This document shows, piece after piece, positions 10,938 to 23,700 of a stretch of 64,000 nt of DNA (the stretch's first letter is position 1; the number at the start of each line of letters is the position of its first letter). The notes below the pieces were generated by a model. The model worked only from the letters and a program-made list of their open reading frames with translations, was not told where the DNA came from and searched no databases. This DNA is from Mimachlamys varia (Eukaryota > Mollusca > Bivalvia > Pectinida > Pectinidae): the NCBI GenBank assembly GCA_947623455.1, contig OX392538.1, positions 5,828,001-5,892,000 on the forward strand, given 5' to 3'. Made by a program: the position numbers and the translations under genes.

Positions 10938-12554
10938 TGAAAGAAAAACACATCCTCTCTTTATCTATCAAAAATGTAATAAACATTTAATAATTTAATT
11001 TGGTGCTAGTGTTCCTGAATTTCACGAGATTATTTAATTGATCAAAATTAATAATTTTCTTTTTAATGCCGAGTGTGTTATTATCAAAAATGTATTGTAA
11101 AAGCACAACTAAAACATACTTATATTGGTTAGTGATCGTGCCTGTAACAAGATATATATAAAAAAAAATATGTTTGTCAATTATAGACGAAAATCAACAA
11201 AATCTGTAATTCAGGTGTTGTGCAATGGTATGTGTGGACAAAAAGAAATATATATATTGATATTTGTTCAATATACTAACTAGCTAATACTTGTGATTTT
11301 CTTTGACTTCCGCAAAACTTAATCCCTTGTAATTTCAAAGCGATTTACCGCACAACAGATTTGTATATTGTATTCCAACAATACATACTTCAAACGAATG
11401 GAACTTGTTTTGATGGAATCGATGCAATTGATGCAATATCTTACTTAAAAGTTAATACAAACATTTAGACATGATCAAAATGTCTATGTAATTCAGCAGA
11501 CAGCATTATACAGCATTATGTAGATAGTTAAATGAACCGACCAACTTAAACGTTAATCCACTCAAACGCATTTTTTCATTCTTTACAGTAATACTATGAA
11601 CTTTCCAAAATATCTGATAGTTTGTTTAATCCTACTTGCCTAGGTACGAGGTGTCAGTTTCTGTACCCTCACCAATTCTTCTTGAGACGTTCCTGTTCCT
11701 GTCAATGCATTATCGTAAATAAGTCCTTTCAAGTACTAGAATAAGTCCATCCGGTATTTGCAAACATACCGGAGCACTATTTGTTTCTTGAAACTTTATC
11801 ATTCATGCGACACTCATGATATAACCAATGTATGTAGGTTCACTTTGTCTTGTCCTCAGTCTAACTGTCACAGACGATCGCTTTTTACGTGTGTTTTCTT
11901 TATGTGTACACGTTGCGGGTCGATAATATGTGAATACCCCTGAACTATTTTTAGGAAATCCTTATTGAATTTATTTCCAAGTGTTATATATATATATTTC
12001 TCTGAAAAATTCAAGTCCATTTTTGCCATCAACTTACTTGTTCATAAAATGTCATACTACTATTCAAATTAAGATATACTTATTCTCATTATCAAATCGT
12101 TAATTTGTGAATCCGTATACATTTTATAAGTACAAATACGTCGGTTATATTTATTGAAATCATAACCTTGTATATTTTCCAAAACGAGGCTTTCTATATC
12201 AGTTGATGGCGCGTCATGTTCTATGTCACATCTTGCTATTTGGGGTTGTCTCTATCTTATCTTACAGCGTAACAGCTGCCCAGAACCACGTGACAGAGAG
12301 CTATCTACTACGGCAGTTAGGGTGATCTGATTGATTTCGATCACATGGTCTAATATTCATGTCTACGTCCACTGTCACAGCTGTGATTGAACATGGACAT
12401 ATATCTATGACAATGTGAATGTGCATTATTTTTTACATCAACCCTTCGGCCAAATTACTGGTGAAAATAGAAGATTAGCCAGTGTTAACCATTACCTTAG
12501 CCTTCCTCGTCTCCCAACAGAATAGATAAATAATTATACATAATCATTCGTCAG
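10938..12554. other. AT-rich region upstream of GALNT, no gene seen
   Basis: Should contain the GALNT 5' untranslated exon and promoter, since the first coding exon is preceded by an acceptor, but I cannot place them. No open frame or repeat of note. Confidence 0.4.
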
Positions 12555-12579
12555 CTGCTGTCAAACGAACTTTCTACAC

Positions 12580-12820
12580 AGGGATTCGAGAGATACAGGT
12601 TGAAGAAGACTATGGGCAAGTTTTATGGTCGCCATCTTAGTATCATTGAGAAATATACTACATCCGTGCATGCTATGAAGATGGTCTTTTTAAATATATT
12701 CATTAGTATTCCTGCTTCACATTGTAGGTGTCGTCGATGATGCAGAAGACGTTTACCCTAGCGGAACATCTGGTCGTATTCTCTCTTACGTGAAGGGCTA
12801 TTGTCGGGTGCCTAAACAAC
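12580..12820 (+). mobile_element. RT-element family, RT C-terminus plus tail
   Basis: GGGATTCGAGAGATACAGGT and ATGGGCAAGTTTTATGGTCG match the RT C-terminal coding region of the 13.9-kb copy. A degraded tail follows (GGTGTCGTCGATGATGCAGA). Opposite in strand to its neighbours. Confidence 0.75.
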
Positions 12821-12894
12821 TTTGCCATAGCAACCCCTTTTTCAATTATACAGACATGACTGTCTTATGAGCATATTCCATTCTCATTGACATC

Positions 12895-13300
12895 ATGATC
12901 GCGACTTTAAAATTTTTCCAAGTCTTCATTAACCTACATCTCTAAAATCTTTGTGTTTCAAGCAGCCGACATTGTTTACTAAATCTCTGTATTTAGGTCA
13001 TGTCTTAGAATATCGGATCAACTGCGACCCGTAAAGGCTAGAGAAGCATATTACTCTCTAGAAAGGAAAAAATTGATAATCGGAAAATTGAAATCGCCAT
13101 GTTTATCGCATCACTTAGCAGTAAGCTGTCGACGGGTCTGAAAATGATGTCTTTAATTTCAAGTTGAAAATGGTATATATGATCTACGTGTCCAGCAAAC
13201 ATCTGAATATCTACAGACAGTATATCTATGCTGATCAGCAATTCAGCATTGTATGAAATCAAAAAGTCAGCCAAGAAAGAGGCATTATTCCAATAGTGCT
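12895..13300 (-). mobile_element. RT-element family, degraded RT segment
   Basis: The minus-strand frame at 13274-13038 is recognisably the same RT segment as the copy at 14.4 kb (ADFLISYNAELL against ADLCLFSYEAEF; FAGHVDHIYHFQLEIKD against FADHVDRIYPSELEIKD), with many substitutions and indels. Confidence 0.75.
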
Positions 13301-13339
13301 GATGCCAAAATGCTTACAAATTCGATAGTTCAAACTCGA

Positions 13340-13560
13340 AATACTTGACAAAATCGGAGAATACAAAAGCGTCAATAACACCATAATCCGAACTCAAAAT
13401 CGATTTAATTGGCGGCAAAATATGAACAAAGGAAAATTTACATGGAGACCCTCGTAAAAGAACAATAGAACCAGACCAGGTGTTTCGGAATAGTGAGCAT
13501 CTTCTGCTTCATCGACGACACCCGCCATGTACAGATTGGTCACATACAAGTAAACAACAA
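13340..13560 (-). mobile_element. RT-element family, 3' tail copy
   Basis: Tail from GGAGAATACAAAAGCGTCAA to GACACCCGCCATGTACAGAT. It abuts another copy's RT remnant on one side and a complete tail on the other, so insertions are nested here. Confidence 0.8.
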
Positions 13561-13644
13561 AATATCAACTATTGAGAAACCAATGAAATACCAGGATCGG
13601 ATATTTAATAAAAACAACAACATTTATATCATCTGTTATATAAA

Positions 13645-14963
13645 ATAAGAGAATACCGAAGCGTCAACATAATCATAATCCAAACCCAAAATCGTTTAAA
13701 CCGGGGGCAAAATTTGAACAAAGGAAAGATTTACATGGAGACCCTTGCAAAAGTACAAGAGAATAAGACCAGGTGTTCCGGAAGAGTAAGCGTCTTTTGC
13801 TTCATCGACGACACCCGCCATGTAAATCTTTGTCACATCCAAATAAACAAAATGAGAACCGAGTATCATTTTCAATCACAACAAGTAAACACACTAATGA
13901 GTATACTCAAAAACGTCCCTCTTCATATCACTTAAAGATACAGAATATTTCTCAATGAGACAAAGATGGCGACCATAAAACTTGCCCATAGTACTGATCA
14001 ACCTGCATATCTCGAATCCTTGTGTTGTTAGTTTGTTTGTCAGCAGTCGACATCGATCACGAAAATCCCGATATTTAGAGTAAGCCCTGGAATACCGAAT
14101 CAACTGCGACATGTTAACACCATAGGTTGGAGAAGCAGGGATGTTACTATCAAGAAATGGAAAGTTAACGATCGGAAAATTGAAATCATCACGTTTATCG
14201 TATAGCTTAGTAGTAAGCTTTCCATGTTGGTGGTAGTTTAAGTAGAGATCGAGGTAAGCAGCTGATGTAGAAGAGTCTATTGTGTCCTTTATTTCAAGTT
14301 CAGAAGGGTATATACGATCGACGTGGTCAGCAAACTTCTTGTTGTTTATAGACAACACATCGTCGATATATCTGAAAGTGAAATTAAAAGATTTGGCAAG
14401 GTTTTTGTTACCTGTCCTGATTAGCTCCTCCACAAATTCAGCCTCGTATGAAAACAAACACAAGTCAGCTAAGAGTGGGGAACAGTTTGTTCCCATGGGA
14501 ATGCCAACAGTCTGCTTGAAAATCTTTCCTCCGAACTCAACAAAAATGTTGTCGACCAGGGAAAATCAAATGTTTTGACCGAAAAGACGTTTTTTAGGAG
14601 GGGGCGTTCAAGATTGATCAAAAGATCTTTCGAGTTTTTCAAAATCCACATCCCATTAATTCCACTTCTGGAGTACGACTGAAGCCCTGATTTTATGGTA
14701 CTAAGAATTGTAGTTAGAAGTTTTGATAATGGCTTGGTCGACCAATTAGCAGAGCCAGCGATAAAACGTTGCTTATAAGGATCCTTGTGTAGTTTCGGTA
14801 TCCAATAAAGACAAGGTAGGTCAGCATCTTGCTCATTAACCGGTACTTGGAAAGATTGCAATATAAACGTGTTCTCGGAGTCTATGATAGCTATCAATCG
14901 ATACAGTACATAACTCACTGGGTATCTCTGAGTTACCTCCCCTACTCCAATTGGTATGCACAT
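13645..14963 (-). mobile_element. Reverse-transcriptase element, best copy (5'-truncated, RT internally deleted)
   Basis: Two frames on the minus strand form one RT. 14963-14560 has IPKLHKDPYKQRFIAGSA, STKPLSKLLTTIL, SGINGMWILKNSKDL and KTFDF. 14540-13894 has DNIFVEFGGKIFKQTVGIPM then GTNCSPLLADLCLFSYEAEF, the catalytic FRYIDDVLS, ADHVDRIYPSELEIKDT, LYDKRDDFNFPIVNFPF, RYSRAYSKYRDFRDRC and FYGRHLCLIEKY. Between KTFDF and DNIFVEF the expected palm segment is missing and the frame changes, so it is dead. The IPKLHK and GTNC motifs suggest a Penelope-like or related lineage; I am not certain. The 3' tail (13893-13645) is shared with the other copies. Confidence 0.88.
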
Positions 14964-17575
14964 GTATCATAACATACATTTTTAGCGCTAAAACTACGAG
15001 TAGTTTTTGCGTCTATTGCTGCCACTATTCTGTGACCTTTGACCCATGTCATTTTTTCCCCTCCCGCTCCGGAAAATCTTGAATTGCTACCAATCGCATG
15101 ATATCTGAACTATTTGAAAGCCTAAACCTAACAGGAAATGATGTTCCCATGGTATTGTTAATAATTATGATGACTTTAATAATCTATATGCGATTTGTAA
15201 CAAAGAAATCAATTTTTCACTCCCACGGCTCATTTAAATATTACGTCTCTGCCTCTGGTTGACCTCTCGCGTGTATACATGCATTTGTGTTATAGGCCTA
15301 TACCTCTCGTATACGGACCGTGGAATGTACTGGCATGGTGTTGTTTGCTATGTTAAACTTTGATTATATAATCGCGCCATAGCCAACGACCCTGATTTGG
15401 ATTTCAGTGATATATTACCTTGTACGTGTGCGTAAACCAAAATACTTGACCAATTTGTCAGTCGGAAATATTAGTTCGTAATTACAGTGTAAATCCGCCC
15501 TCTGGATAAGATATTGTTATTTACGAGTTACTTCCCCTGATAGTCACTAACGCAAGACTGAATGAACAAACTTGATCGATTTTCTTACTTAATATTATAA
15601 TGAGTATACAGTTGTTTATGGGACATTATCAGAACCTGCATAATGTACATATGAATTGGCAAAACACTTGATTTATTGAAAATAACACTTATACTTTTTT
15701 ATGGCGAGCAAAAAGCTCTTGGTTTTATAATTACGTTCTCTGTGCTTAACATATCACTATATACTGAAGGTTCACATTTTTGTTTTTATGAAACTTTATC
15801 AAAACCTGTATAGTGTACATAGCAATTGACATTTAGTAGAAATAACACTTATATTATTACTCTGGCATGCAAAAACCTTTATCGTGTATATTCCCGTAAT
15901 TCTGTGCGGCCCTATATACATAGGTCACGGCCAACATACATGTAATTTTCGCTGCTTTGTACATGAACTTGATAATTGATAATATTAAGCCTAGAGATGT
16001 AAGTGAATATGACATATTTGCATACCATTATTTTTCTCCGGCTTGGTAAAGATATCATAATAGGACTAATATAGGCTTTAAGACTGTTGTCCAATCCTTT
16101 TGATTTTGTAACATCTTGTAAATGAAATTTAGGGAAATTTCCTCAAGCTCGAAGCTAGAAGACGACCTAAATCCTATGTACACTTAAAACCTGCCACACA
16201 TTAATCATACCTTTAGGTTGCTATGATATGTCTATGTCATAATGCAAACTTTTATTACCTTACAATAACATCTTCTTTTTTTATTATTGGAACAAACTAG
16301 TACATGTCTCTGCCAATGCTCCCGTAATTAATCTTCATCTTGCATTTCCATCTGGACCTCGGGTATGATTTTTTGCTTTTTTTTTTAATTTTGTGTCTAA
16401 CACACTAATACCGTTTCAGTGCAAATATTGAAATAAACACATTCGCTTCCCTATAAATGTTTTCATTTGTAATAAAAATTGATATTTCAGCTAAATTGTT
16501 AAAGGCCCAATAAACGTAACTTTGGGCAAAACTAAATTGTACATGTAGCTTGAAATACAACTCGCCAATCTAAACAACTTGTGTGTTATTGGGTTTACTC
16601 TAAATACTTACTTAATCCTTATTCTGAAACTTTGTGATATCGAAACTTAGTAACCCTACAACAAAAACATTTAATAGCTGTCGAAATATACAAACTATTG
16701 TTTGAAGTTTTAGCGTTTCAGTACTTTCAGTACTTTGATTCTAATTAATGCTGAAAGATAAGTATATTTCATTTTTATTAGAGAAAAAAACATACTAGAA
16801 GCATAACATTTTCTTTTTACGTTGTCAAAAGCATTGCATTAATTTGTAAAAAATGCAATTTCTTGTTATCTTTTAGTCGCATCTTAACGGTTGTCATGGT
16901 TTTCCCTCATGATTGCATTAGGAATATTTAGATGATTGTTAATGAGTTAACTTATTACCGAGGAAATCGCATTTATGTTATTTCTCATTTCAGCATATTT
17001 GAGATAAAAATATGATTGCATGACAAAGACTAGGTCATAATGAACTATGCTGTTTGATTGAAAATTACAATTATCATTGTATGGCTTAAAATGGATCGAA
17101 GCACTGGTGATTTCGTACGTTAATTAGAATCTCCACAGTATACAGAAAGTACTGTTCTGATTACACAATACTATAAATTACCTTATATCTTCCTCGTGGT
17201 GACGATGAAAGGGTTTGTGGACGATAAATAAGGTGAATAAAATTTAACAGGAATTGTTTTTAGGAAGCGAACATAAACAAATTAGAGCAAAGTACCACTC
17301 CCCTAGTTCATGCACAATCCCTGTTCCTAAACTATATGTCTTTTTGTTCATTGAGAGTTGGGGGGGGGGGGGGCAATTGCAAAAGCGTCAACACATTATG
17401 CGAAGGAAAACTCAACACAATGCTATTGTACAAATACTGATCCAACATCGCCTAAGGAATGAATATGTATACCACCTTAATCAACTGCGGCTACATCAGG
17501 CAATGCTCACAGCCTTGCAATATTGTAGGATCCCCACGTCAATTATCGATTAACTTTGATGAGTGGGATAGATAT
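14964..17575. other. Intergenic AT-rich DNA, no gene seen
   Basis: No convincing exon. A 14-base G run at about 17359-17372 is a homopolymer. The open frame at 17254-17553 crosses it and shows no family resemblance. Confidence 0.4.
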
Positions 17576-17626
17576 ACAGGTAATACGACAGGTAAACACG
17601 ACAGGTAAACAAGACAGGTGTGACAG
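17575..17626 (+). repeat. Short run of CAGGTAA donor-like motifs upstream of receptor exon 1
   Basis: ATACAGGTAATACGACAGGT, then AAACACGACAGGTAAACAAG and ACAGGTGTGACAG: four CAGGT motifs at about 13-14-base spacing, 80 bases before the start codon. They could be an untranslated exon's donor and its duplicates, or a simple repeat. Confidence 0.55.
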
Positions 17627-17706
17627 ATCGGATTGCTCCTCTGGCTGAACAAACACGGACCCGAAACAACACGAGATCGTATCTTGTGTACGTGGTATTG
17701 TCTAGG

Positions 17707-17764
17707 ATGGATTTACATCTTAAAGCTGGCATCACGGCATACATCCTACTGTCACTATTTCAAG
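17707..17764 (+). CDS. Receptor exon 1: signal peptide
   Basis: MDLHLKAGITAYILLSLFQ then donor CAAG|GTAAAT, phase 1. Short basic n-region, hydrophobic h-region, and a polar start of the mature chain (DSTCALL) supplied by exon 2. The phase match to exon 2 across an 8.7-kb intron supports the join, but transcripts are needed. Confidence 0.72.
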
Positions 17765-20700
17765 GTAAATGTTCATTTTAGGTTTGCATTATATTTTTTA
17801 CAGGATTTGGATTTGAATTCGTTTTATTTTATAGGAAAGATATTTTTCAACTACAATTAATACTATTAAATTATCTGAAGATATACTTCTAGGCAAACAT
17901 TAAATTAGCTTTATTTGTCATCCCAGCATTACCAATACAATAAATATTATTTTTATACGAACAAATAGAAATGATAATTTTCATATAATTTTGCATTTCA
18001 ATAAATTGTATTGCAAATGTGCAAGAGGATAAGGCATCAGGCAAAGTTTTTATAAGCCTTCTACAAAAAATAAAATATTTAAGGAATGCATGTTTTAGTA
18101 AATGTTTTTCAGTACTATAACACACATAGGTATTGATGATAAACTTAATAAAGCCCGGTAGCAATATCTGTTATAGAAATGTAATTACATTTGTGCTAGC
18201 ATTCATTACTTTTATATTTATTTTATAAGATATTTCGAACTGTTTTTGAGCAGCAAATCAAGTGTAAAATAACAATGAAATCGGAAATCGATGATGTCAC
18301 CATAGCATAATAATGTTAGTCTTATAACAGTATTGGCATTCACAATGCATTACAACAGAAAGATGCAGAGCAAATGTAAATATAGGCAAAAATTGCAAAT
18401 TGCAAAAAAATTAAGTTTTAGTTACTGTATCGTTCGTGTTTAGTTTTAATGCATTGACTCCTCAATATTTGTTAACCGTGAATATCCACTTTCCGTTAGA
18501 TTGTGTCTTTAAGATATATTAAGCAGGAATATAATATTCTTCAATACATAAAACAATCGAAATATTGTGTAATACTACTGGAGACTTTACTATTTTATCA
18601 GTAAGTCGACTGAAAGATACCCGCTTCCTAAAACAAGAAAGCGCGTGAACATTTAAAATAGACGTGAAACTCGACATGTTTTAAAAACGTTAAGGAAAAC
18701 AATACAAAGAATAGAGCACCTTGATCGTTGACGAAGGAAGGAAATACCAATCAGTAATGATACATATATGCATGTTTTAACATACATTAATGATAGTAAC
18801 TTATAGGTTTGTTTCATAAGTGATCATATAATAATATCTTAAAATAGAAACATCAAATACAACAGAACAAAAAATCGCTGATAAACATACCACAAAATAC
18901 CGACACATGTCTCAAAAAAAGGGGGGCAGGTATATTTTCCTAAAACTTGCAGCAGTTCATAAAAGCGGTTTTTAAATTTATCCATAGGCTCACATAGGAA
19001 TACAAAGGATAATACCCAAGGTTCAACAAAACCACAAAATGTATCATCCAAACTCGATTTAACTAGAGACGCAATATTCACAAAGGAAATAGTGAAAAGG
19101 TTTTCCAATTATAGCATACTATTGAGCCTTTCAACATATATACTGTCAATATCAAACAAGGATACAAAATAGTTCCAAATGTGAACAAGATAGCAACAAT
19201 ACAGCTTGTCAGTCAATATTTGATTTGAGTTCGGATTATTGTTTTGCATTGTTTTGATCTATCGGATTCCTGTGACGTAAGTCGTTCGTCAGCAGCCGGT
19301 ATTTATGACATTGTAAAGTAAAAGCATGCTCTAAAATAAAGAATCAACTACGCCATGTAAAGACCATGGCTTTAAGAATCAGTTTTGTGACTTTCAAGAA
19401 AGAGAAAGTTAACAATACGAAAATCTTAAACCATGACCTTCATCGGAAAAACTGCCAATGTAATTCATATTCTAAGTAGTGATCAAGGTGGGCACCCGAT
19501 GTACATATGTGTGTTGCGTCCTTGATTTCAAATTCAGAAGGTTATATACGATCTACTTTGTCGACACATTTTTGTAACTTGTTTACGCTTACTCTTTAGG
19601 ATCACCTGGTCTAATTGACTTTCTCTTTTTTCAAGTGTCTCCGTGTAAATCTGTCTTTGTTTGTTCCAATAAAAACTATTTATTTCACACTCAACAAAGA
19701 GTCAACCAGGAAGTTCATCATTCGCACTTCATCTTCTTCATTTTTTCATCCAGGTTTTGTTGTGTCTTTTACGAGATTTGTTCCAAGATAGCTCACAACC
19801 ATATGTTTGTATCTTCCTCCTCTGCTGGAAAAGAAAGCTCTCATAATGATAGATGGAAGACGTCCTCGCAGTTTGTGTTGAAGTGGTAGTGTACGGAGTG
19901 ACAAAAATCCAATACGGTGATTGACTGGATATTTTTGAGGATCTTTTGAGTGTTTCTTCTCCATAAACGATAACACCACACTACAAATGCCTTACTCACA
20001 AAAGAATAGTTGTGAAAGCATTGGCCAAATGAGAGCATGCTGGATATAATTTATTTTCAAAATAGCTAAATCTAAAAGGTCCTACATTCAAGTTTATTGA
20101 AAAGCATATTATGATGCTACTGTGAAATTGGTGTCAAAGTCGAGTGATAGTTTCATATTTGACATTATTACATCGGGTGTTTTCCTAGATCCTCATTTAC
20201 CTCAGGGGGAAGGGATACTTTTGAGTGGATTGAAGGGCCAGTGTAAGATACACACTAGTGTTGCTTTGTTGTGAGGGCGTTGCAATACTTTGATACAGCC
20301 TACCTAGTCGTTCCCACATGGTTTTTTCCAAACATCTGCCTGTAACTATTCATTCATTTATGCTTTGTCGTAGTTGTTTTCATCTGTTTTGAGGTCCCTA
20401 TGTCGCAATAAAGTAAATGATAGAATTTTTTCCAGATTTACAGTTTCTTTTTGCCAAAAAAGTCTCTTAGTTTATGTTGTGAATGATTCCTTAAAATATC
20501 AACCCAATATTAAAATTGTCAGCTATTCAATTAATAACAAACTCAATCTCTCTATCTTTTATTTTGATATGTGACTCTCGTTTAAATCATGCTATAAAAG
20601 GAGAACAGTAACATAAAAGTATTCGTTAAGGCTTCACCACCCTCAATATGACAATGACAGTATGGACCTTCATATTGTACATGGTAAATCCGATTCTAGT

Positions 20701-23700
20701 CACGACACATACCCTGATCATTTCAGACATTTACTATTTCATTACCTCGATCTTAACTTAAAAAATGAACAACATGGACAGCTTACTACTAATCTATACG
20801 ATAAACGTGACATTTCTTGAACTTTCCCTTTCTTGAATGTAGCGTTCCTTCTTCTCCAACCTATAATGTTTACATTTCGCAGTACATTTGTTATTCTAGG
20901 GCTTGCTCTAGATACCTATTTTTCGTGATAGATGTTGTCTGTTGACAATCAATTTACGGCACGGGGATTCGAGAGTTGTTGGTAGATGAAGAGTTTGAGC
21001 ACGTGTTATGGCCGCCTTCTTAATCTCATTTATATTCCGTATCCTTATATGATATGAAGGTGTGCGTTTTTGATCATACTAATTAGTATGCCTATTGGTT
21101 GTGATTGAGAGCGATGCCTCAGTTCTCACTTTGAGGAAGTGACATTTACTTTGATACATCGAGCTGTGTAGTAAGTGCTTGTAACGCCAAAGTCATTTTA
21201 CGGTTGATCTCTTTCACCGCCATGAAAGCATTGCGAGCGATACATCTTCTAAGTGGCGTTAAAATATATTTGGAGATGTTGTAACTTGTAAACGAATTAT
21301 ATGACCATTGGTACTCACTTTCACTGTTATGAAACTAAAGATAAAAAGAATTTAATTGTTATCATTTATTAATTTTTAGCTATGAATTATTGATAATTTT
21401 TGATAATTAGTATCACCTCTTCTTCTCTGCAGTATAAGGCGGATATGGAACTATATCAATTAGCATGAAGACGAAATCCAATTATAATTCGGTGTCTATC
21501 TGATATTAGTACTGTGCCGTACCCTACATATTCAGTGAACTGCAGTTCAAATAGCTAATTACATTAACATGTCGTCTATAGCGTCATGCTGGTTTTCCCC
21601 GAGGCCTACACGATACTGTCTTAATGAGACTAATTAAATTAATTAATTAATGGTTTAACGACATTTGCTTCAGCCATCGATTTTTATTGATGATACATTA
21701 TTCAGGCATTTAGGCCACATTTCACGGATTTCCTTTTCTAGGAAAGGGAAGATGGGTCAACTTCTGAACAGAAACAGGATTTATTTGAGTTATTACGCGG
21801 GGGAAACTTTTAATGCCTTACAATGGTGGTTGTAGCACCAAATAAACAAGCATACCGATTCCACTAAAGACATACACTCACTCAGCATACACTTGGGGGC
21901 CGTCCTTAAATGACCTTACATGTACGTGCTAGTCTGACATAAAAACAAATTAAAAAAAAATATATTACATTTATCAATTTGGCATAAATATCCTTTCATT
22001 GTAATTCATGCTGAATAAATTGAACACAAAAAAAAACACTTTATGTACAAATACGATTGTTTTTTTGTGGTTTAGTCTATAATACGGTACAGCAATTAAT
22101 AGCATACACTTAATTTAATTGGAAACATAACATATAAACATCTCTTAAATCCCCCTTTTATACCGTATCAAATCAACCTACTGAACTATTCAATCAGTAA
22201 AAGTCACTGTGTGTAGTCTACGTGACTCGGGTAATTAGACGAGTGTACCGTACTGGCATTACACTGAACTTTTAAACACGAACATTCCAAACATGCTACT
22301 GTGTCAAGTATTCTTAATCAACTCCATGCTTACATAGATATTAAAATCATGTATATTCCAATGGTATGCTGACTGTATAAAATACTATCTATTCCAGAGG
22401 TATCCTTACTAAACGGACATTAATCACGAATATTAAACAGGAATAAAACATCTCGGTATATGCTGCCATGAGATTTAAGAATTCCCATACACGTGTACTC
22501 ATTTCGCGAACAGAACGTTTTACAACGGAAATCCATTTAATATTTTATTTTCAAGATTTGTAAACTATGACGACAAAGAGGTTTATCAATGCGTTTTCCT
22601 GGTATCTAATATATATAGTATTATATTATTATCTTTGTGTGATACGAAGATGGACGTTTTTCAGTATGCTTATTAGTATGCTTACTTGTTGTAATTGACG
22701 ATGATGACTCGGTTCTCATTTTGGGAACTTGATGTTACTTCGATGTCACCAAGATTTACATAGCGGGTGTCGTTGATGAAGCAGAAGACGCTTACTCTTG
22801 CGGAACACCTGGTCTTATTATCTGGTACTTTTACGAGGGTCTTCATGTAAATATTTCATTTGTTCATATTTTGCTTCTAGTTTAATTGATTTTGAGTTCG
22901 AAATATTGTGTTATTGATGTTTTGGTATTCTCTGATTTATATACTAGTAAAGTTGTAATGTAAAATGGTGCATTTACATGCAAAGAAATAAAACATTATT
23001 TCTACCACAATAGGTGAGTGTTATTCAACTCAAACGCCAATGTCAAATTACGAGTGTCATTGTCCATGTGTAGGTAGGTATACAGATAAAATAAATAAAA
23101 ACACGACGACCAAACGCTTTCACCCTCTTCGAGGCTCTTTCTTCTTCCTGAACATTAACGAACAAAACCAGAGGTTTGACTGGAATTAATATAAATGAAC
23201 AGCGGACAATATGTGCGTAAACTCTCCTTCCAAATGATGTCGTCATCAACAATCAGCATGTTCACCATGTAAGCCAATTAAAATGCGTTTAGAATTTATT
23301 CGACGTATGGTAAAAACAGAAATATTTTTTCAACAGTTGTAATGATTCTTTTATACTCCGAGGGTTGAATAACCCTCACCTATTGTGGTAAAATATTTTT
23401 TTATTTCTTTGCATGTACATGCACCATTATAAAGGAATGATTTGTAACATTTTCTAACACAAACAAAATATCATATATAAATGACAGCTGGTAAGTAATT
23501 AATATAATATAAATTTCAATTCCTAACCAATACTGACTACCATTCAATTCTTGTTTTTTTGTAAAGTAACAGAGGTATTTGATGAAAGGTCCGTTTGGCA
23601 GAGACTCTGCAACTTCCTTGAAAAATAACATCTAAACCTGTTTAGCTCGATACAGTGGCTGATTAAGTTCATTTGAACGTTGTCAATAACATTTTTACAT

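Noticed and set aside
13714..13958. Plus-strand open frames at 13714-13935 and 13773-13958
   Set aside because: They are antisense shadows of the retroelement tail; similar shadows occur at 8489-8766 and 46614-46961.
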